Shown: positions 48,704-58,245, counted from the first letter of the stretch. The stretch is 64,000 nucleotides of DNA from an uncultured Candidatus Entotheonella sp. (GCA_958295825.1 OY282375.1:3829489-3893488); one strand, 5' to 3'. The notes: generated by a model from the letters alone, not told the origin. Program-made: numbers and translations.

Positions 48704-49942
48704 CTACGGAATCGTGCGAACGAGGCGGAAGCCCACGTGGGCGCCGCGAAAGGTGGGGTGGGCGTGACTGCGGGAGGCGGCGCGGCAATCCTCGGCGGGG
48801 GAGAGCCAACTGCCGCCGCGTATGACGCGCCGGTTGCCGGGCGGCGGGCCGGGGGCCTCGGCGGTGGTTTTCGACGGGTAGGGACCGTAACGATCCTGCA
48901 CCCATTCCCAGACGCCGCCGTGCAGGGCGTGCATGCCCCAGGCATTCGGCTGCTTCTCGCCCACCGGATGGGTGGTGTTGCCGGCGTTATCGGCGTACCA
49001 GGCATAGGCGTCGAGCTGGGCCGCGTCGCCGCCGAAGGCGTAGGCCGCAGTGGAGCCGGCGCGCGCCGCGTATTCCCACTCGGCTTCGGTGGGCAGGCGA
49101 TACGTGGCGCCGGGCTCCATGGTGTTCAGTTTGGCAATGAATTCCTGTGCGTCGTTCCAGGAGACGCTCTCGACCGGCCGGTTGGGATCATCGGTAAACT
49201 GGCTGGGGTCGTTCTCCATCACCGCGTGCCACTGCGCCTGCGTCACCTCGAATTGCCCGACGTAAAACGGCTTGTCGATGGTCACCGGTTGCACGGGCTG
49301 TTCGTCGGCGTCGCCACTTTCCGACCCCATCTCAAAGGAGCCGGCCGGGATCAGCACAAACGCCATGCCCAAGGTGTTCGCCCAGGTCTTCGACGGCTCG
49401 GCTGCGGCGGCTGCGGCAGCAGGCGGGGCAGCAGCAAGAGCCGCGATTTCCTGGCGCGCCGCATCCAGCTCGACGCGCGCCTCGCGCAGTTCCTGCATGA
49501 CGGATTCGACCTGTTCAGCGAGATCGGTCAGGCGCTGGGTGGCTGCCTGCTGCCGGGTAATGGCCGTAAATACCTGATCTTCAAGCTGTCCCAACCGCCG
49601 GGCTTCTGCCTGCTGAGCGGCGATGGCGGGCTCCAATTGGCTTTGCAACGCCGCGAGGCGTTCATTCGTACCCTGCTGCAGCGTGTCCAGGGTGGATTGC
49701 GCCTCCTCAACCCCTTGCACCGCGGCGTCGACCTGCTGCACGACCTGCGCCAGGCGTTGCGTGACCTCCTGCTGCTCCGAGATGGCCGTACGCAACTGGT
49801 CCTGCAGCCCGATCAGACGCTCCCCGGCGTCCCGGATGCGCACCGCGCCGCCCTGAAGCTGCCAGCCGACGTAGACCAAGCCAGCGGCCAGCACGGCAAT
49901 CGCCGCCCACTGCCAGCGGCTCTGGGATGTTTGCTCCGCCAT
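48704..49942 (-). CDS. Membrane-anchored SUMF1/FGE-domain protein with helical stalk
   Basis: This 412-residue protein starts at ATG 49942. A membrane anchor at about 10-30 (WQWAAIAVLAAGLVYVGWQL) is followed by a coiled-coil stalk to about residue 175, an Ala-rich linker, then an FGE-sulfatase domain. The latter shows FVLIPAGSFEMGSESGDADE, VTIDKPFYVGQFEVTQAQW, YRLPTEAEWEYAARAG, GGVWEWVQDRYG and RVIRGGSW...FRLVRTIP. True formylglycine-generating enzymes need a Cys pair; I see none at the usual place. It is more likely a binding or recognition domain, as in many bacterial SUMF1 proteins. It acts outside the cytoplasmic membrane if the anchor is N-in. Confidence 0.88.
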   Translation of the reverse strand: MAEQTSQSRWQWAAIAVLAAGLVYVGWQLQGGAVRIRDAGERLIGLQDQLRTAISEQQEVTQRLAQVVQQVDAAVQGVEEAQSTLDTLQQGTNERLAALQSQLEPAIAAQQAEARRLGQLEDQVFTAITRQQAATQRLTDLAEQVESVMQELREARVELDAARQEIAALAAAPPAAAAAAAEPSKTWANTLGMAFVLIPAGSFEMGSESGDADEQPVQPVTIDKPFYVGQFEVTQAQWHAVMENDPSQFTDDPNRPVESVSWNDAQEFIAKLNTMEPGATYRLPTEAEWEYAARAGSTAAYAFGGDAAQLDAYAWYADNAGNTTHPVGEKQPNAWGMHALHGGVWEWVQDRYGPYPSKTTAEAPGPPPGNRRVIRGGSWLSPAEDCRAASRSHAHPTFRGAHVGFRLVRTIP

Positions 49943-50025
49943 GGATGTTCCTAATTGCTCCCTCTGCTCAGGGACAGGCGCGCCAAATGCAGGATAAAGG
50001 TCCCTGCCACTTGCAGGCGTCTGGC

Positions 50026-50352
50026 TCACTGCCAGAAGTACTTGAGGCCCACCGAAATCCCCCACATACCCAGATTATTGGCCCGTATCTCGTAATGGAC
50101 GGGCAAATCGCCACCTGAAGTTCCGGGTCCGACCGTGGAAGCATGGCCTCGCAGTGGCTTCCAGGGATTGCCGCCGTCGCTGAAATCCCCAAACGCATCC
50201 CCGTAGCGCAGCTTGACGCCCAGCCCTAACCGGTCGCCCAAGGCGTAATCCGTGCCCGCCATCAATTGGTAGCCGAACAAGCCGTCGGGCAGCACTTCAT
50301 CGGCTGCTGATGTCAAGCCAGCAGCGTTGGGATTTCGCCCCAACGCTATCAA
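50026..50352 (-). pseudogene. 3' remnant of an outer-membrane beta-barrel gene
   Basis: This minus-strand frame encodes alternating polar/hydrophobic strands: FGYQLMAGTDYALGDRLGLGV, KLRYGDAFGD and MWGISVGLKYFWQ. It ends in an aromatic residue pattern typical of OmpW/OmpX-like barrels. There is no signal peptide or N-terminal half; the frame is lost upstream of 50352. I interpret it as a truncated gene. It lies 83 bp upstream of the SUMF1 gene. Confidence 0.6.
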
Positions 50353-50743
50353 CCTTTGACCGTCGTCGGTCCGGACGGATGTTGCCGAATAATCTAACTG
50401 CGGCTGTTGGGTTCAGCGGGCAGCCCGGCATACGGAATACGCATAAAGAGGGCCGCAAGGAGGCAGGGTAGACCGTTTGCCAGGGGGTGTACAGGGGATT
50501 ATTCTCGTATTCCGGGGGCAAAGGCGCCTCCTTGTTTTTCACCAGGTACGCTCGCTCCGATCACAGATGGTCGTTTCACGCCGTCTGGCCCAAGCCAACC
50601 CCTCCTGTAATTCCTTAACAGGCCGCTCACGCTGTGCAACTATCCAAACATGCCACGCTTCAAGACAGCCCGGACAGACTCGATGTTAGTCATGTGAACG
50701 TCGCCGCCGCCGTACCCTTCCTTGTGCTGGATGACCTCATGCG
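50353..50743. other. Non-coding debris between two remnants
   Basis: No gene or recognisable element. It separates the beta-barrel remnant on the minus strand from the RND-adaptor remnant on the plus strand. Its short frames in all six phases show no conserved pattern. Confidence 0.4.
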
Positions 50744-51047
50744 GTGGAAATTGCCGCCACGCTGTCCGACGCCGTCGTCATTCCGCGCACGGCATTGTAC
50801 GATGGGCATATGGTGTTTCTGGCCGAAGATGGGCGATTGGCGCATTGTCCAGATGGAAGTGGCGCGTTTCCGGCACGATCAGGCCATTCTCAGCGCGGGA
50901 CTAAAGCCGGGCGGCAAACTGGTGGTCTCCATCCTGACCGCGCCGGTCGTTGGCATGAAATTGCGTGCCATGGATGCTGAGCCCTCATCGGCTGATCCCG
51001 CCGCGGTGGTGACGGAAAGTCTTCCGGTAAGACGTGGGGAACAATAG
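50744..51047 (+). pseudogene. 3' remnant of an RND efflux periplasmic adaptor gene
   Basis: The plus strand reads EIAATLSDAVVIPRTALYDG and MVFLAEDGRLA, then after a frameshift near 50835 IVQMEVARFRHDQAILSAGL, KPGGKLVVSILTAPVVGMKL. This is the C-terminal beta-barrel and membrane-proximal part of HlyD/AcrA-like adaptors. The N-terminal hairpin and lipoyl parts are absent. Not functional. Confidence 0.75.
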
Positions 51048-51049
51048 CC

Positions 51050-52396
51050 ATGCAATCCCGGCAACTTCTCAAAACGGATCCTCTTGCCAATGCGAACGCC
51101 GCCGGAAGCGACCGAAACAAGGTGCAGCCCGAAGACCGGCCCGTCCATGACTGGTACCGCTTCGTCCTATCGTTCCCCCCGCACTTGGTCCAGACCTACC
51201 TGCAACGCTTCGGGACCGGTTCTCTCGGTATCGTTCTGGATCCCTTCTGTGGAACCGGCACGACGTTGGTCGAATGCAAGAAGTCGAGAATTCCCAGCAT
51301 AGGAATCGAGTCCAACCCGATGGCACGGTTCGCCAGTGGCATGAAGGTCGATTGGTCGATTAGCGGTGGCCGGCTTCGGCAATATGCGGAGGCTGTCGGC
51401 TCTTCAACGAGAAGAACCCTGACGCAGCAGGGCATTGTCGAATGGGACGATCTCCCACTCTTTACGGCGAGCGACGGACCGCCCGACCCTCTCCTTGACC
51501 TTCCTACCGCGCAGTCAAAGCTGCTGCTGAAGGATTCGATCAGTTCGCTCCCCTTGCACAAGACGCTGGTGCTCTTGGAAACCATTGACACGCAAGGCAG
51601 GCAGCAGGAGCAGCAATATGGGCGTCTTGCCCTCGCCAATGCGCTCGTGAACCACATCGGCAATTTGAAATTCGGGCCGGAGGTAGGTGTCGGTCAAGTC
51701 AAGCACGATGCACGGGTCGTGGACGTCTGGGTCGACATCATGCACAAGGTCGCCAGCGACATTGAGGCGCACAAAGATCGGGCTGGAATCCCCGCCAAGG
51801 TCATGGAGGCAGACGCACGGGACGCGGGCGAGGTTCTCGAACCGGAGTCGGTGAATGCCGTGATTACCTCTCCGCCGTACCCAAACGAAAAAGATTACAC
51901 TCGTACCACCCGGTTGGAGTCGGTCATCCTTGGGTTCATCCGCAACCGGCAGGACCTGCGTTCGTTGAAACAGAGCCTGATCAGGTCCAACACGCGCGGG
52001 GTATACGTCACAGACACCGACCACTATGAGATTGCGGACAACGTTGAGATTCAGCGGCTTGCCGACGCCATCGAAGAACGCCGTATCGACTTGGGCAAAA
52101 CGTCCGGCTTTGAACGCATGTACGCGCACGTTACCCGATTGTACTTCGGTGGGATGCATCGCCACCTCGCGTCCCTGCGGTCTGCTCTCAGGCCAGGGGC
52201 AAAGCTCGCCTACGTTGTGGGCGACCAAGCCTCCTATCTGCGTGTCATGATCCGCACCGGCCAGATCCTTTCCGAAATTGCTGAGTCTTTAGGTTACGTC
52301 GTCACTGGGATTGACCTGTTTCGCACCCGGCCGTCCACGGTGACCGGTGAACAACTAAGGGAAGAGGTCGTCCTGTTGGAATGGCCGGGTCACTGA
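51050..52396 (+). CDS. Site-specific DNA methyltransferase (beta-class layout), apparently orphan
   Basis: This 448-residue protein has IVLDPFCGTGTTLVECKKSR (about 61-80), the SAM-binding motif I with GIESNPMA after it. The catalytic VITSPPYPNEKDYTRTTRLE follows near 276-295, and LRPGAKLAYVVGDQASYLR towards the end. SPPY marks an N4-cytosine or N6-adenine methylase. The inserted middle region could recognise the target. It begins 2 bp after the adaptor remnant. No restriction gene is adjacent, so it may be solitary, or its partner was lost in the surrounding decay. Confidence 0.88.
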   Translation: MQSRQLLKTDPLANANAAGSDRNKVQPEDRPVHDWYRFVLSFPPHLVQTYLQRFGTGSLGIVLDPFCGTGTTLVECKKSRIPSIGIESNPMARFASGMKVDWSISGGRLRQYAEAVGSSTRRTLTQQGIVEWDDLPLFTASDGPPDPLLDLPTAQSKLLLKDSISSLPLHKTLVLLETIDTQGRQQEQQYGRLALANALVNHIGNLKFGPEVGVGQVKHDARVVDVWVDIMHKVASDIEAHKDRAGIPAKVMEADARDAGEVLEPESVNAVITSPPYPNEKDYTRTTRLESVILGFIRNRQDLRSLKQSLIRSNTRGVYVTDTDHYEIADNVEIQRLADAIEERRIDLGKTSGFERMYAHVTRLYFGGMHRHLASLRSALRPGAKLAYVVGDQASYLRVMIRTGQILSEIAESLGYVVTGIDLFRTRPSTVTGEQLREEVVLLEWPGH

Positions 52397-52439
52397 GCAA
52401 AGAGATTACTTATTCCTGCCCAAAATCGTTACGCCACCA

Positions 52440-52718
52440 TCATCGAGGCAATTTTCCAAACGCTGGTAACATTTCCTCGGCGTCGTTGGTCAGATAGATC
52501 ACCGGAACGTCAAAGTGGCCAACGAGCTGTTCGGCCACCTCAATGCCGCTGACATCTCCTTCGAGTTCGAGATCAATCAGGGCCACATCGGGACACATAC
52601 CAGCAGCTGTTTCAACAGCCTGCCATCCGGACGAAACGGTGGCGCACGCCGTATATCCCAGACCACGGAGGCGTTCTTCCAAGCATGAGGCTTCCGCCTC
52701 GTCGTTTTGGACAAGCAA
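52440..52718 (-). pseudogene. Truncated response-regulator receiver domain
   Basis: From a TTG at 52718 the frame reads LLVQNDEAEASCLEERLRGL, then MCPDVALIDLELEGDVSGIE with the phospho-acceptor Asp, and VPVIYLTNDAEEM with the switch Thr. It stops at about residue 92, before the conserved Lys and last helix of the usual 115-120 residue receiver. A TGA lies just upstream of the start. Probably a remnant of a sensor kinase or regulator gene. Confidence 0.65.
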
Positions 52719-52852
52719 TATCTTTGCGCTGGGTCATCTTACGGTCGCCTTCTTTTCCAGGAACCACTTTTGGATTTATAAGGACTGATCGACAGACTAT
52801 AAGGCGGCACGATCATATAGGTCGCCACGCAAGCCGGGTTTCGGGTCAGACG

Positions 52853-53875
52853 CTACGGCTTGTCGGCGAGCACCAGCGCCAGATGCGTGGGCAGCGGGAT
52901 TTGCCGGGTGTTGGTGAACCCCTCGTCGACCAGCCAGCCCGCCACCTCGTCGCCAAAGCGGTCGCCGGCACCGGGGTCGAATGCCACCACCACGTACATG
53001 TCCATCATGGTGTCCAGGAAGCTGCGCGCGGCGCTGTGGTCGACGCGCATGAAGTCCTGCACGATGACCAGGCCGCCCGGCTGGAGGGCAGCGAGCGCGC
53101 GGCGGAACACCGCCCGGCAGCCCGCTTCGGACTTGATCAGCACCACCCCGGAAATCAGCACCACGTCGTAATCGCTCGCCAATTCCACCGTGTTGAAATC
53201 GCCCGGCACCAGGGTGATGCGGTCCTGCAGACCCGCCGCCTCGACCAGCGGCCGGGCGACCGCCAGCGGCTCCACTTGGTCGACGACGTCGGCGTGCAAC
53301 GCCGGGTTGGCGGCGCACAAGGCGAGGCTGTAGCTGGCCGCGCCGCCCCCGAGGTCGAGCATCTTGCGCCGGCCGTCGAGCGCCACGCTCTGCACCAGGT
53401 AGTCCCCCTGGCCCGCGGTAGCGCGGTTATGCTGGCCGCGCATGTAGTCGGTCCAGTACGTCGGGGCGTCCACGAAGCCGTTTTCAAACGGTAACTCCGT
53501 GCGGCCCTCCTTGATGAGCTGGTCGAGCTTGCCCCAGGTGTGCCAGTAATTGGTGATGTGCAAAACCAGATCGCCCACGTAGGTCGGCTTGTCGGGCACC
53601 AGGAACGCCGCCGCTTGCGCCGAGTCGGTATAGCGTCCGTCTTGTTTGTCGAGCAACCCCAGCGCCACGCACGCCTCCAGAAAGGCTTCCATGAAGCGCC
53701 GGTTGGCGTCGCACGCCTGCGCCACGTCGTCGCACGACAGGGCTTGATGCTGCAGGAGAGAAAAGACGTTCAGCTTGATACCCGCGCGCAGCATCGCCGA
53801 GTTCCAGAAGTTGCGGCTCATCTCGTTGACGCGCTCGGCGGCAAGGTTCTCTAACGAAGGACGATGGTCGGTCAT
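52853..53875 (-). CDS. SAM-dependent O-methyltransferase (acetylserotonin OMT-like)
   Basis: This 340-residue protein has the winged-helix dimerisation domain (residues about 10-100: NSAMLRAGIKLNVFSLL, NRRFMEAFLEACVALGLLDKQDG). The class I methylase fold follows: KMLDLGGGAASYSLAL near 170-185 (SAM), TLVPGDFNTVEL, DVVLISGVV and LQPGGLVIVQDFM. The catalytic His/Glu typical of plant-like OMTs is not obvious. The substrate is unknown; related enzymes methylate hydroxyls of small aromatic metabolites. It is a monocistronic gene, divergent from the quinone oxidoreductase gene. Confidence 0.85.
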   Translation of the reverse strand: MTDHRPSLENLAAERVNEMSRNFWNSAMLRAGIKLNVFSLLQHQALSCDDVAQACDANRRFMEAFLEACVALGLLDKQDGRYTDSAQAAAFLVPDKPTYVGDLVLHITNYWHTWGKLDQLIKEGRTELPFENGFVDAPTYWTDYMRGQHNRATAGQGDYLVQSVALDGRRKMLDLGGGAASYSLALCAANPALHADVVDQVEPLAVARPLVEAAGLQDRITLVPGDFNTVELASDYDVVLISGVVLIKSEAGCRAVFRRALAALQPGGLVIVQDFMRVDHSAARSFLDTMMDMYVVVAFDPGAGDRFGDEVAGWLVDEGFTNTRQIPLPTHLALVLADKP

Positions 53876-54266
53876 GGTTTCCCTTCTCAGGTCAAAAATG
53901 GGATCGTGCCTCAGGTTGCCCCCCTAATCCCCCCTCGAAGGGAATTACTGTTCCCTGACATCGCACGACTGATTGACTCTCTCCTGGGGGAAGAGGAGCC
54001 TGTCCCGGACTTGATATGGGGGCTGGGGTGAGGGGGAAATCCCGAGGAGGCACTCCCTGATGTAGATAGCTGTCACAAAAGCGGGTGCGGTTGTAGCACG
54101 ACTCGCCCGGAAGCGTCAAACGGTGGCGGCATATGGCTCGAAGACCAAATTGACACCCCGCGCGCCTACATGATAGCTTTCGTGGCCCACGAACTTGCCG
54201 GTCCCGGCAGACACTTTTGCGACCCCACGAATCTGACCCATTTGCCGTCTGGAGACAATCACCATC
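53876..54266. other. Divergent intergenic region
   Basis: No gene. It contains short G- and C-tract palindromes (ccccctcgaaggg near 53933; gggggctggggtgaggggg near 54020) of the dispersed-repeat kind. It presumably holds promoters for the O-methyltransferase (leftward) and quinone oxidoreductase (rightward) genes, none of which I can define. Confidence 0.45.
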
Positions 54267-55247
54267 ATGAAAGCCATTACCTTCGCAACCTACGGAGGGC
54301 CCGACGTGCTGCGCCTGGAAGACGTCGCCGAGCCCACCCCCGCCGCCGATGAGTTGCTGGTGCGCGTGCGGGCCAGCGCCCTGAACCGCGCCGACACCAT
54401 GCAGCGTCGCGGCCACTACCCGCCGCCGCCCGGCGAGTCGGACATCCTCGGCCTGGAACTTGCCGGTGAGGTTGAGGCGGTCGGCGCCAATGCCTCGGGC
54501 TTCAAGCCGGGCGACCGTGTCTTCGGTCTGGTTGGCGGCGGCGGCTATGCCGAGAAAGCCTGCATCGACCACCGCATGGCCATGCCCATTCCGGACGACT
54601 GGGATTTCGTCAAGGCGGCGGCGGTGCCCGAGGTCTTTTTCACCGCCAACGAGACCCTGTTCACGCTGGGGCGGCTGGACGAGGGGGAGACGGCGCTCAT
54701 TCACGCCGGCGCCAGCGGTGTGGGAACCGCTGGCATTCAGATGGCGCGGCAGGCGGGAGCGCGGGTACTGGTCACGGTGGGTTCGGAGGAGAAGGTGGCG
54801 CGCACGGAGGCCTTGGGCGCCGAGACGGCCATCAACTACAAAACGACCGATTTCGCGGCTCGGACGCTGGCACTGACCGACGGCGCCGGGGTCGACCTGG
54901 TGCAGGACTTCATCGGCGCCGCCTACTGGCAGAACAATCTGAGATGTCTGAAAACGGCTGGCCGCCTGGTGCTGGTCGGACTCATGGGCGGCGCCAAGGT
55001 GGAGGCCGACCTCGGCCTCATCATGCGCAAGCGCCTGCAGGTCATCGGCTCGGTCATGCGCAGCCAGCCGCTGGAGAACAAAATCGCCATCACCGAGCGC
55101 TTCCGCAGCCGCTGGCTCCCCGAGCTCGAAAGCGGCCGCCTTCAGCCCCTCATCGATACCTCGTTCCCGCTCGCCGAGGCCGCCGCAGCGCACCAATACA
55201 TGGAAGAGAACCGCAACGTCGGCAAGATCATGCTGGTGGTGGATTAG
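54267..55247 (+). CDS. NAD(P)H quinone oxidoreductase, PIG3 family
   Basis: This 326-residue zinc-independent medium-chain dehydrogenase has MKAITFATYGGPDVLRLEDV, VRASALNRADTMQRRGHYPPPPG and ILGLELAGEVEAVG. The NADPH-binding IHAGASGVGTAGIQMARQAG lies near 148-167, then LVLVGLMGGAKVEADL and the PIG3 tail RSQPLENKIAITERF. It reduces quinones by hydride transfer from NAD(P)H in the cytoplasm. It is single, and its stop codon TAG is also the first three bases of a copy of the tagagcac repeat. Confidence 0.93.
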   Translation: MKAITFATYGGPDVLRLEDVAEPTPAADELLVRVRASALNRADTMQRRGHYPPPPGESDILGLELAGEVEAVGANASGFKPGDRVFGLVGGGGYAEKACIDHRMAMPIPDDWDFVKAAAVPEVFFTANETLFTLGRLDEGETALIHAGASGVGTAGIQMARQAGARVLVTVGSEEKVARTEALGAETAINYKTTDFAARTLALTDGAGVDLVQDFIGAAYWQNNLRCLKTAGRLVLVGLMGGAKVEADLGLIMRKRLQVIGSVMRSQPLENKIAITERFRSRWLPELESGRLQPLIDTSFPLAEAAAAHQYMEENRNVGKIMLVVD

Positions 55248-55280
55248 AGCACTTTCGGATCAGGACGGATTGCAACCCGG
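55245..55280. repeat. One-ended copy of the tagagcac repeat
   Basis: The sequence tagagcactttcggatca and the following attgcaacccg match the left end of the inverted-repeat element at 1543-1644 (tagagcactttcggagca ... cttgcacccg). No right end is evident within 200 bp. It directly overlaps the stop codon of the oxidoreductase gene. Confidence 0.5.
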
Positions 55281-55859
55281 GCATTTCCCCCTCACGACTC
55301 CAACGCTCTCCATTCAAGAGAGGGACTAAACCCTCTCGACGTTGCTCCGGACAGTTGATCGAGGTCAGCGAGCGGCCCCCTGGTCGTCTCACGGCCGCTC
55401 GGAAATCCCCACCTGGCTGCCAGAAGAAGGCCGATTACGCGCTTGGTTCCCCACCAATTGCGGGCGAAATCGAGGGGTCCAAGGGTCTCGGTGGGGCGTT
55501 CTGTGGGCCTGCGCCGCAAAACGCGCAAGTCTGGTAACGGCGCGGATTTCAGCCGTTCGCAAAGTTTACATGTAAGTTCTCATTGGAAGTTGGCGAAAAC
55601 GGGAGAAGAAAAGCGATGGCAGGTGACGACGACAGGCTGAATTGCCCGCTACTGACGTTCTGGAACGCTGCTTCGCAGAGCCGGGTGGAACGTATGAGCG
55701 CGGGGTGATTACGCCGCTGCCATGTGTGAACGGCACCCGCTGGCCGAACTGGGGCTTGCCGATGTCAACTGTGGACTTTTACCACTGCCGTTGACATTAT
55801 TGCGCAGTGCTTTTTCAGAGGATAACGACTCGTGCCTTTAAGGCGTCAGGAGGATCATC
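55281..55859. other. Stretch without a supported gene
   Basis: A plus-strand frame at about 55645-55797 reads LPATDVLERCFAEPGGTYER and RWPNWGLPMSTVDFYHCR then stop. It has gene-like composition but no start and no family I know, so it could be a remnant. A possible promoter for the VOC gene lies near 55786 (TTGACA of gccgttgacattattgcgc), with no good -10 box at the right distance. Confidence 0.35.
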
Positions 55860-56324
55860 ATGATACAGGCCCGCAAACTCGGTCACGTGGTGCTGAAAGT
55901 ACGTGACGTGCAAGCGTCCAAAGTATTTTATACCCGCGTGCTTGGGTTACAGGTGGCCCATGAAGACCGCCAACGGGGCGCAGTGTTCCTGAGCTTTGGC
56001 ACGGAGCATCACGATCTTGCCTTGTTCCAACTGGCCACGGGAGATACGCCCACGGCCACACAGCCCGGCCTGCATCATACGGCTTGGCAGCTCGAGAGCT
56101 TCGAGGCGCTGCAGGATGCCCATCGGGAACTGGGCCGGCTTGGCATTGCGGTTGAGTCCACCATCGAACACAACGTGACCCGCAGCGTCTACTTCCATGA
56201 TCCAGATGGCAACCGGGTGGAACTCTATTGCGATATGGTGCCGAATGGCTTTGAAGCCATGCAGACGCTCGGCCCCGTTCGTATGCCTTTGAACATGGAG
56301 ACGGGTGAGACCGTCAGCCAGTAA
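55860..56324 (+). CDS. VOC (glyoxalase/dioxygenase) superfamily protein
   Basis: This 154-residue protein has two beta-alpha-beta-beta-beta modules: KLGHVVLKVRDVQASKVFYT (first metal His9), LHHTAWQLESFEALQDAH (second His region) and VYFHDPDGNRVELYCD, with the Glu ligand near 127. The arrangement matches extradiol dioxygenase-type or other small VOC metalloenzymes. The reaction cannot be told from sequence. It has an ideal AGGAGG site 6 bases upstream and ends 90 bp before a strong terminator, so it is a one-gene unit. Confidence 0.88.
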   Translation: MIQARKLGHVVLKVRDVQASKVFYTRVLGLQVAHEDRQRGAVFLSFGTEHHDLALFQLATGDTPTATQPGLHHTAWQLESFEALQDAHRELGRLGIAVESTIEHNVTRSVYFHDPDGNRVELYCDMVPNGFEAMQTLGPVRMPLNMETGETVSQ

Positions 56325-56413
56325 TCGCATCATTGTCTGGCAGCCCCTCCGGGACACGCCTCGGAGTGGTTTTTGCGCCTGAAGACGACATAAGACACAT
56401 TACAAGAAACTGA

Positions 56414-56444
56414 GGCCGTCCCGGCTCCTGGGACGGCCTTTTTT
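56414..56444 (+). terminator. Rho-independent terminator of the VOC gene
   Basis: The perfect 9-bp stem GGCCGTCCC / GGGACGGCC (56414-56422, 56430-56438) has a 7-base loop and a following run of six T. It lies 90 bp after the VOC stop codon and opposes the end of the PIG-L deacetylase gene on the other strand. Confidence 0.92.
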
Positions 56445-56596
56445 GTGGGCACGGGAAAGGCCCTATATCCGACGACCTCGGGTCGATATTGGCACAGTGC
56501 ACGGAGATGCAGGTCTTGCCGTTGGGGCTTCGACTTGGCGGCGAGGGTGGCTGATGTTTTACCGGTGCATTCAGATACGGAAACGCTCCAGGCGGG

Positions 56597-57484
56597 TTAC
56601 GACGCAGCGACGCCAGCAGGCTCGCGCAGGCCCGAGAACAGGTCCCATTCGGGGCTGCTGTGCGGCACGTGTGACGCCACGCAGACAAAGCACTCGTGGG
56701 CGAACTTCTCGCGCTGCACCTCGGGCGGGATACGCCTGAACCACCAATCCGGCGCGATCTGGCTGCGGTGGCAGCGCAGCGCCTCCATCTTGAGCGCGAG
56801 ATAATCGCGCACCTCGATCCGAGTCGTGATTTCTTCGTCCGCTGTACCGCCCACCTTGTTCGGGTCGAAATCCGGCCGGTCCATCGGCGACTCGACGCCC
56901 ATCGAGCGCATGACCTCGTAACGCATCAGGATGTAGGAGCGCGGGTAAGACGTGTAATAAAGCTTCTGCGGCTGCCACGGCGCCAGCCCGTCCTCGGAGT
57001 ATTGTGCGGGGTTCCCGGCGGCGTGAAAGGCCGCGACGGTCGCGCGGTTGACCTGGATGTGATCCGGGTGGCCATAGCCGCCGTTTTCGTTGTAGCAGGT
57101 CACCACGTGCGGGCGGCACTGCCGCATCAGGCGCACCAGCCGTCCGGTCGCCTCGTGCAGGTCGGCCTGGTGGAAACAATCGGGATGATTGTTGGCCGGC
57201 GTCCCGGCCATGCCGGAATCGCGGTAGTTGAGCAGGTGCAGTTCCCCGATCTGCAAATGCTGGCACGCCTTTTCGAGCTCCGCCACGCGCACGTCGGCGA
57301 GTTTCGGCCGCACCTCGTCGGGGTCCATTTCCGGGTCCACGATCTCGCCCTCCTCGCCCCGCGTGGCGGTGACCAGGATGGTGTGTACGCCCTCCTCGCG
57401 GTAGCGCGCCAAGCTGCCGCCGGTACTCATGCATTCGTCGTCCGGATGGGCATGCACCGCCATCAGGGTCAGTCGTTCGGTCAT
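56597..57484 (-). CDS. PIG-L family deacetylase (Mca/MshB-like)
   Basis: This 295-residue protein has zinc motif VHAHPDDECMSTGG (10-23), TRGEEGEI, YRDSGMAGTPANNHPDCF, YNENGGYGHPDHIQVNRAT (third zinc His), and a C-terminal part with HRSQIAPDWWFRRIPPE. Close in pattern to mycothiol S-conjugate amidase Mca and MshB, which remove acyl groups from GlcNAc-type substrates. Mycothiol is an actinobacterial thiol, so in this organism another sugar amide is likely. The ATG at 57484 follows AAGGAGAGAAT. Single gene. Confidence 0.9.
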   Translation of the reverse strand: MTERLTLMAVHAHPDDECMSTGGSLARYREEGVHTILVTATRGEEGEIVDPEMDPDEVRPKLADVRVAELEKACQHLQIGELHLLNYRDSGMAGTPANNHPDCFHQADLHEATGRLVRLMRQCRPHVVTCYNENGGYGHPDHIQVNRATVAAFHAAGNPAQYSEDGLAPWQPQKLYYTSYPRSYILMRYEVMRSMGVESPMDRPDFDPNKVGGTADEEITTRIEVRDYLALKMEALRCHRSQIAPDWWFRRIPPEVQREKFAHECFVCVASHVPHSSPEWDLFSGLREPAGVAAS

Positions 57485-57658
57485 TATTCTCTCCTTGAAC
57501 TAAGGTCATTTTAGGCAGGGATTCTGGGCTGAAAGTGTAACAGGTCCGCCGGAAAATTGCGCCCGGCGTTCCCTTTCACAAGCGGGTTGAGTACAATAGG
57601 CGCGGCCAAAAAAAGGCCACCGGCGCAATCATCGACAGGACGGAACCCCGCACGCCCT

Positions 57659-58219
57659 ATGGAACACGTTCTCCTGCTTAACGCCTCGTTCGAACCCCTG
57701 CGCATCCTGAACTGGAAACGCGCTTTGACGCTCTATTTCGCCGGCAAGGCGGAGATCGTCGAGGAGTACACCCGCGAGATTCACAGCGTTAGCCTCACCC
57801 TGCGTTTGCCGGCGGTTATCCGGCTGCACAAGCTGGTGCGCGCCCAACCACGCGGCGTCAAGTTTTCCCGTCAGAACATTTATGCCCGCGACCATTACGC
57901 TTGTCAGTACTGTGGCGCCATGCCGCCGCCGAGCGAATTGACCTACGACCACGTGCTGCCGCGCGTGCTGGGCGGCCTCACCGAGTGGACGAACATCGTG
58001 ACCTGTTGTCTGGCCTGCAACCGCCGCAAGGGTGGCAAGACCCTGGAAAACTGCGGTCTGCGCCTGAAGCGGCTGCCCCGCAAGCCCATCTGGCAACCCC
58101 ACGTTACCATGACGGCATGCCTGCGCAATCCCCCGGAGAGTTGGCGCGACTACCTGAAGTGGTACGGCTCTGTTGAAAGAGACGCGGTGGTCTCCGGGGC
58201 GGTTCTCGGAGCGTCCTGA
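57659..58219 (+). CDS. HNH endonuclease family protein
   Basis: This 186-residue protein starts at ATG 57659 (MEHVLLLNASFEPLRILNW). The N-terminal domain is the usual one of this family (WKRALTLYFAGKAEIVEEY). The HNH centre carries the zinc ribbon CQYCGAMPPP and the catalytic LTYDHVLPRVLGG, then TNIVTCCLACNRRKGGK with the second Cys pair. These housekeeping-like HNH proteins are common next to core genes, with uncertain biological role. The upstream TTG/GTG starts to 57557 lie in sequence without family similarity. The groESL operon begins 205 bp downstream. Confidence 0.92.
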   Translation: MEHVLLLNASFEPLRILNWKRALTLYFAGKAEIVEEYTREIHSVSLTLRLPAVIRLHKLVRAQPRGVKFSRQNIYARDHYACQYCGAMPPPSELTYDHVLPRVLGGLTEWTNIVTCCLACNRRKGGKTLENCGLRLKRLPRKPIWQPHVTMTACLRNPPESWRDYLKWYGSVERDAVVSGAVLGAS

Positions 58220-58245
58220 CGGCGGCTGATTTTGGCCGCCGTACC

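Noticed and set aside
54944..55537. 197-codon plus-strand frame overlapping the quinone oxidoreductase 3' end
   Set aside because: Out-of-frame shadow rich in Arg/Pro/Gly with no motif.
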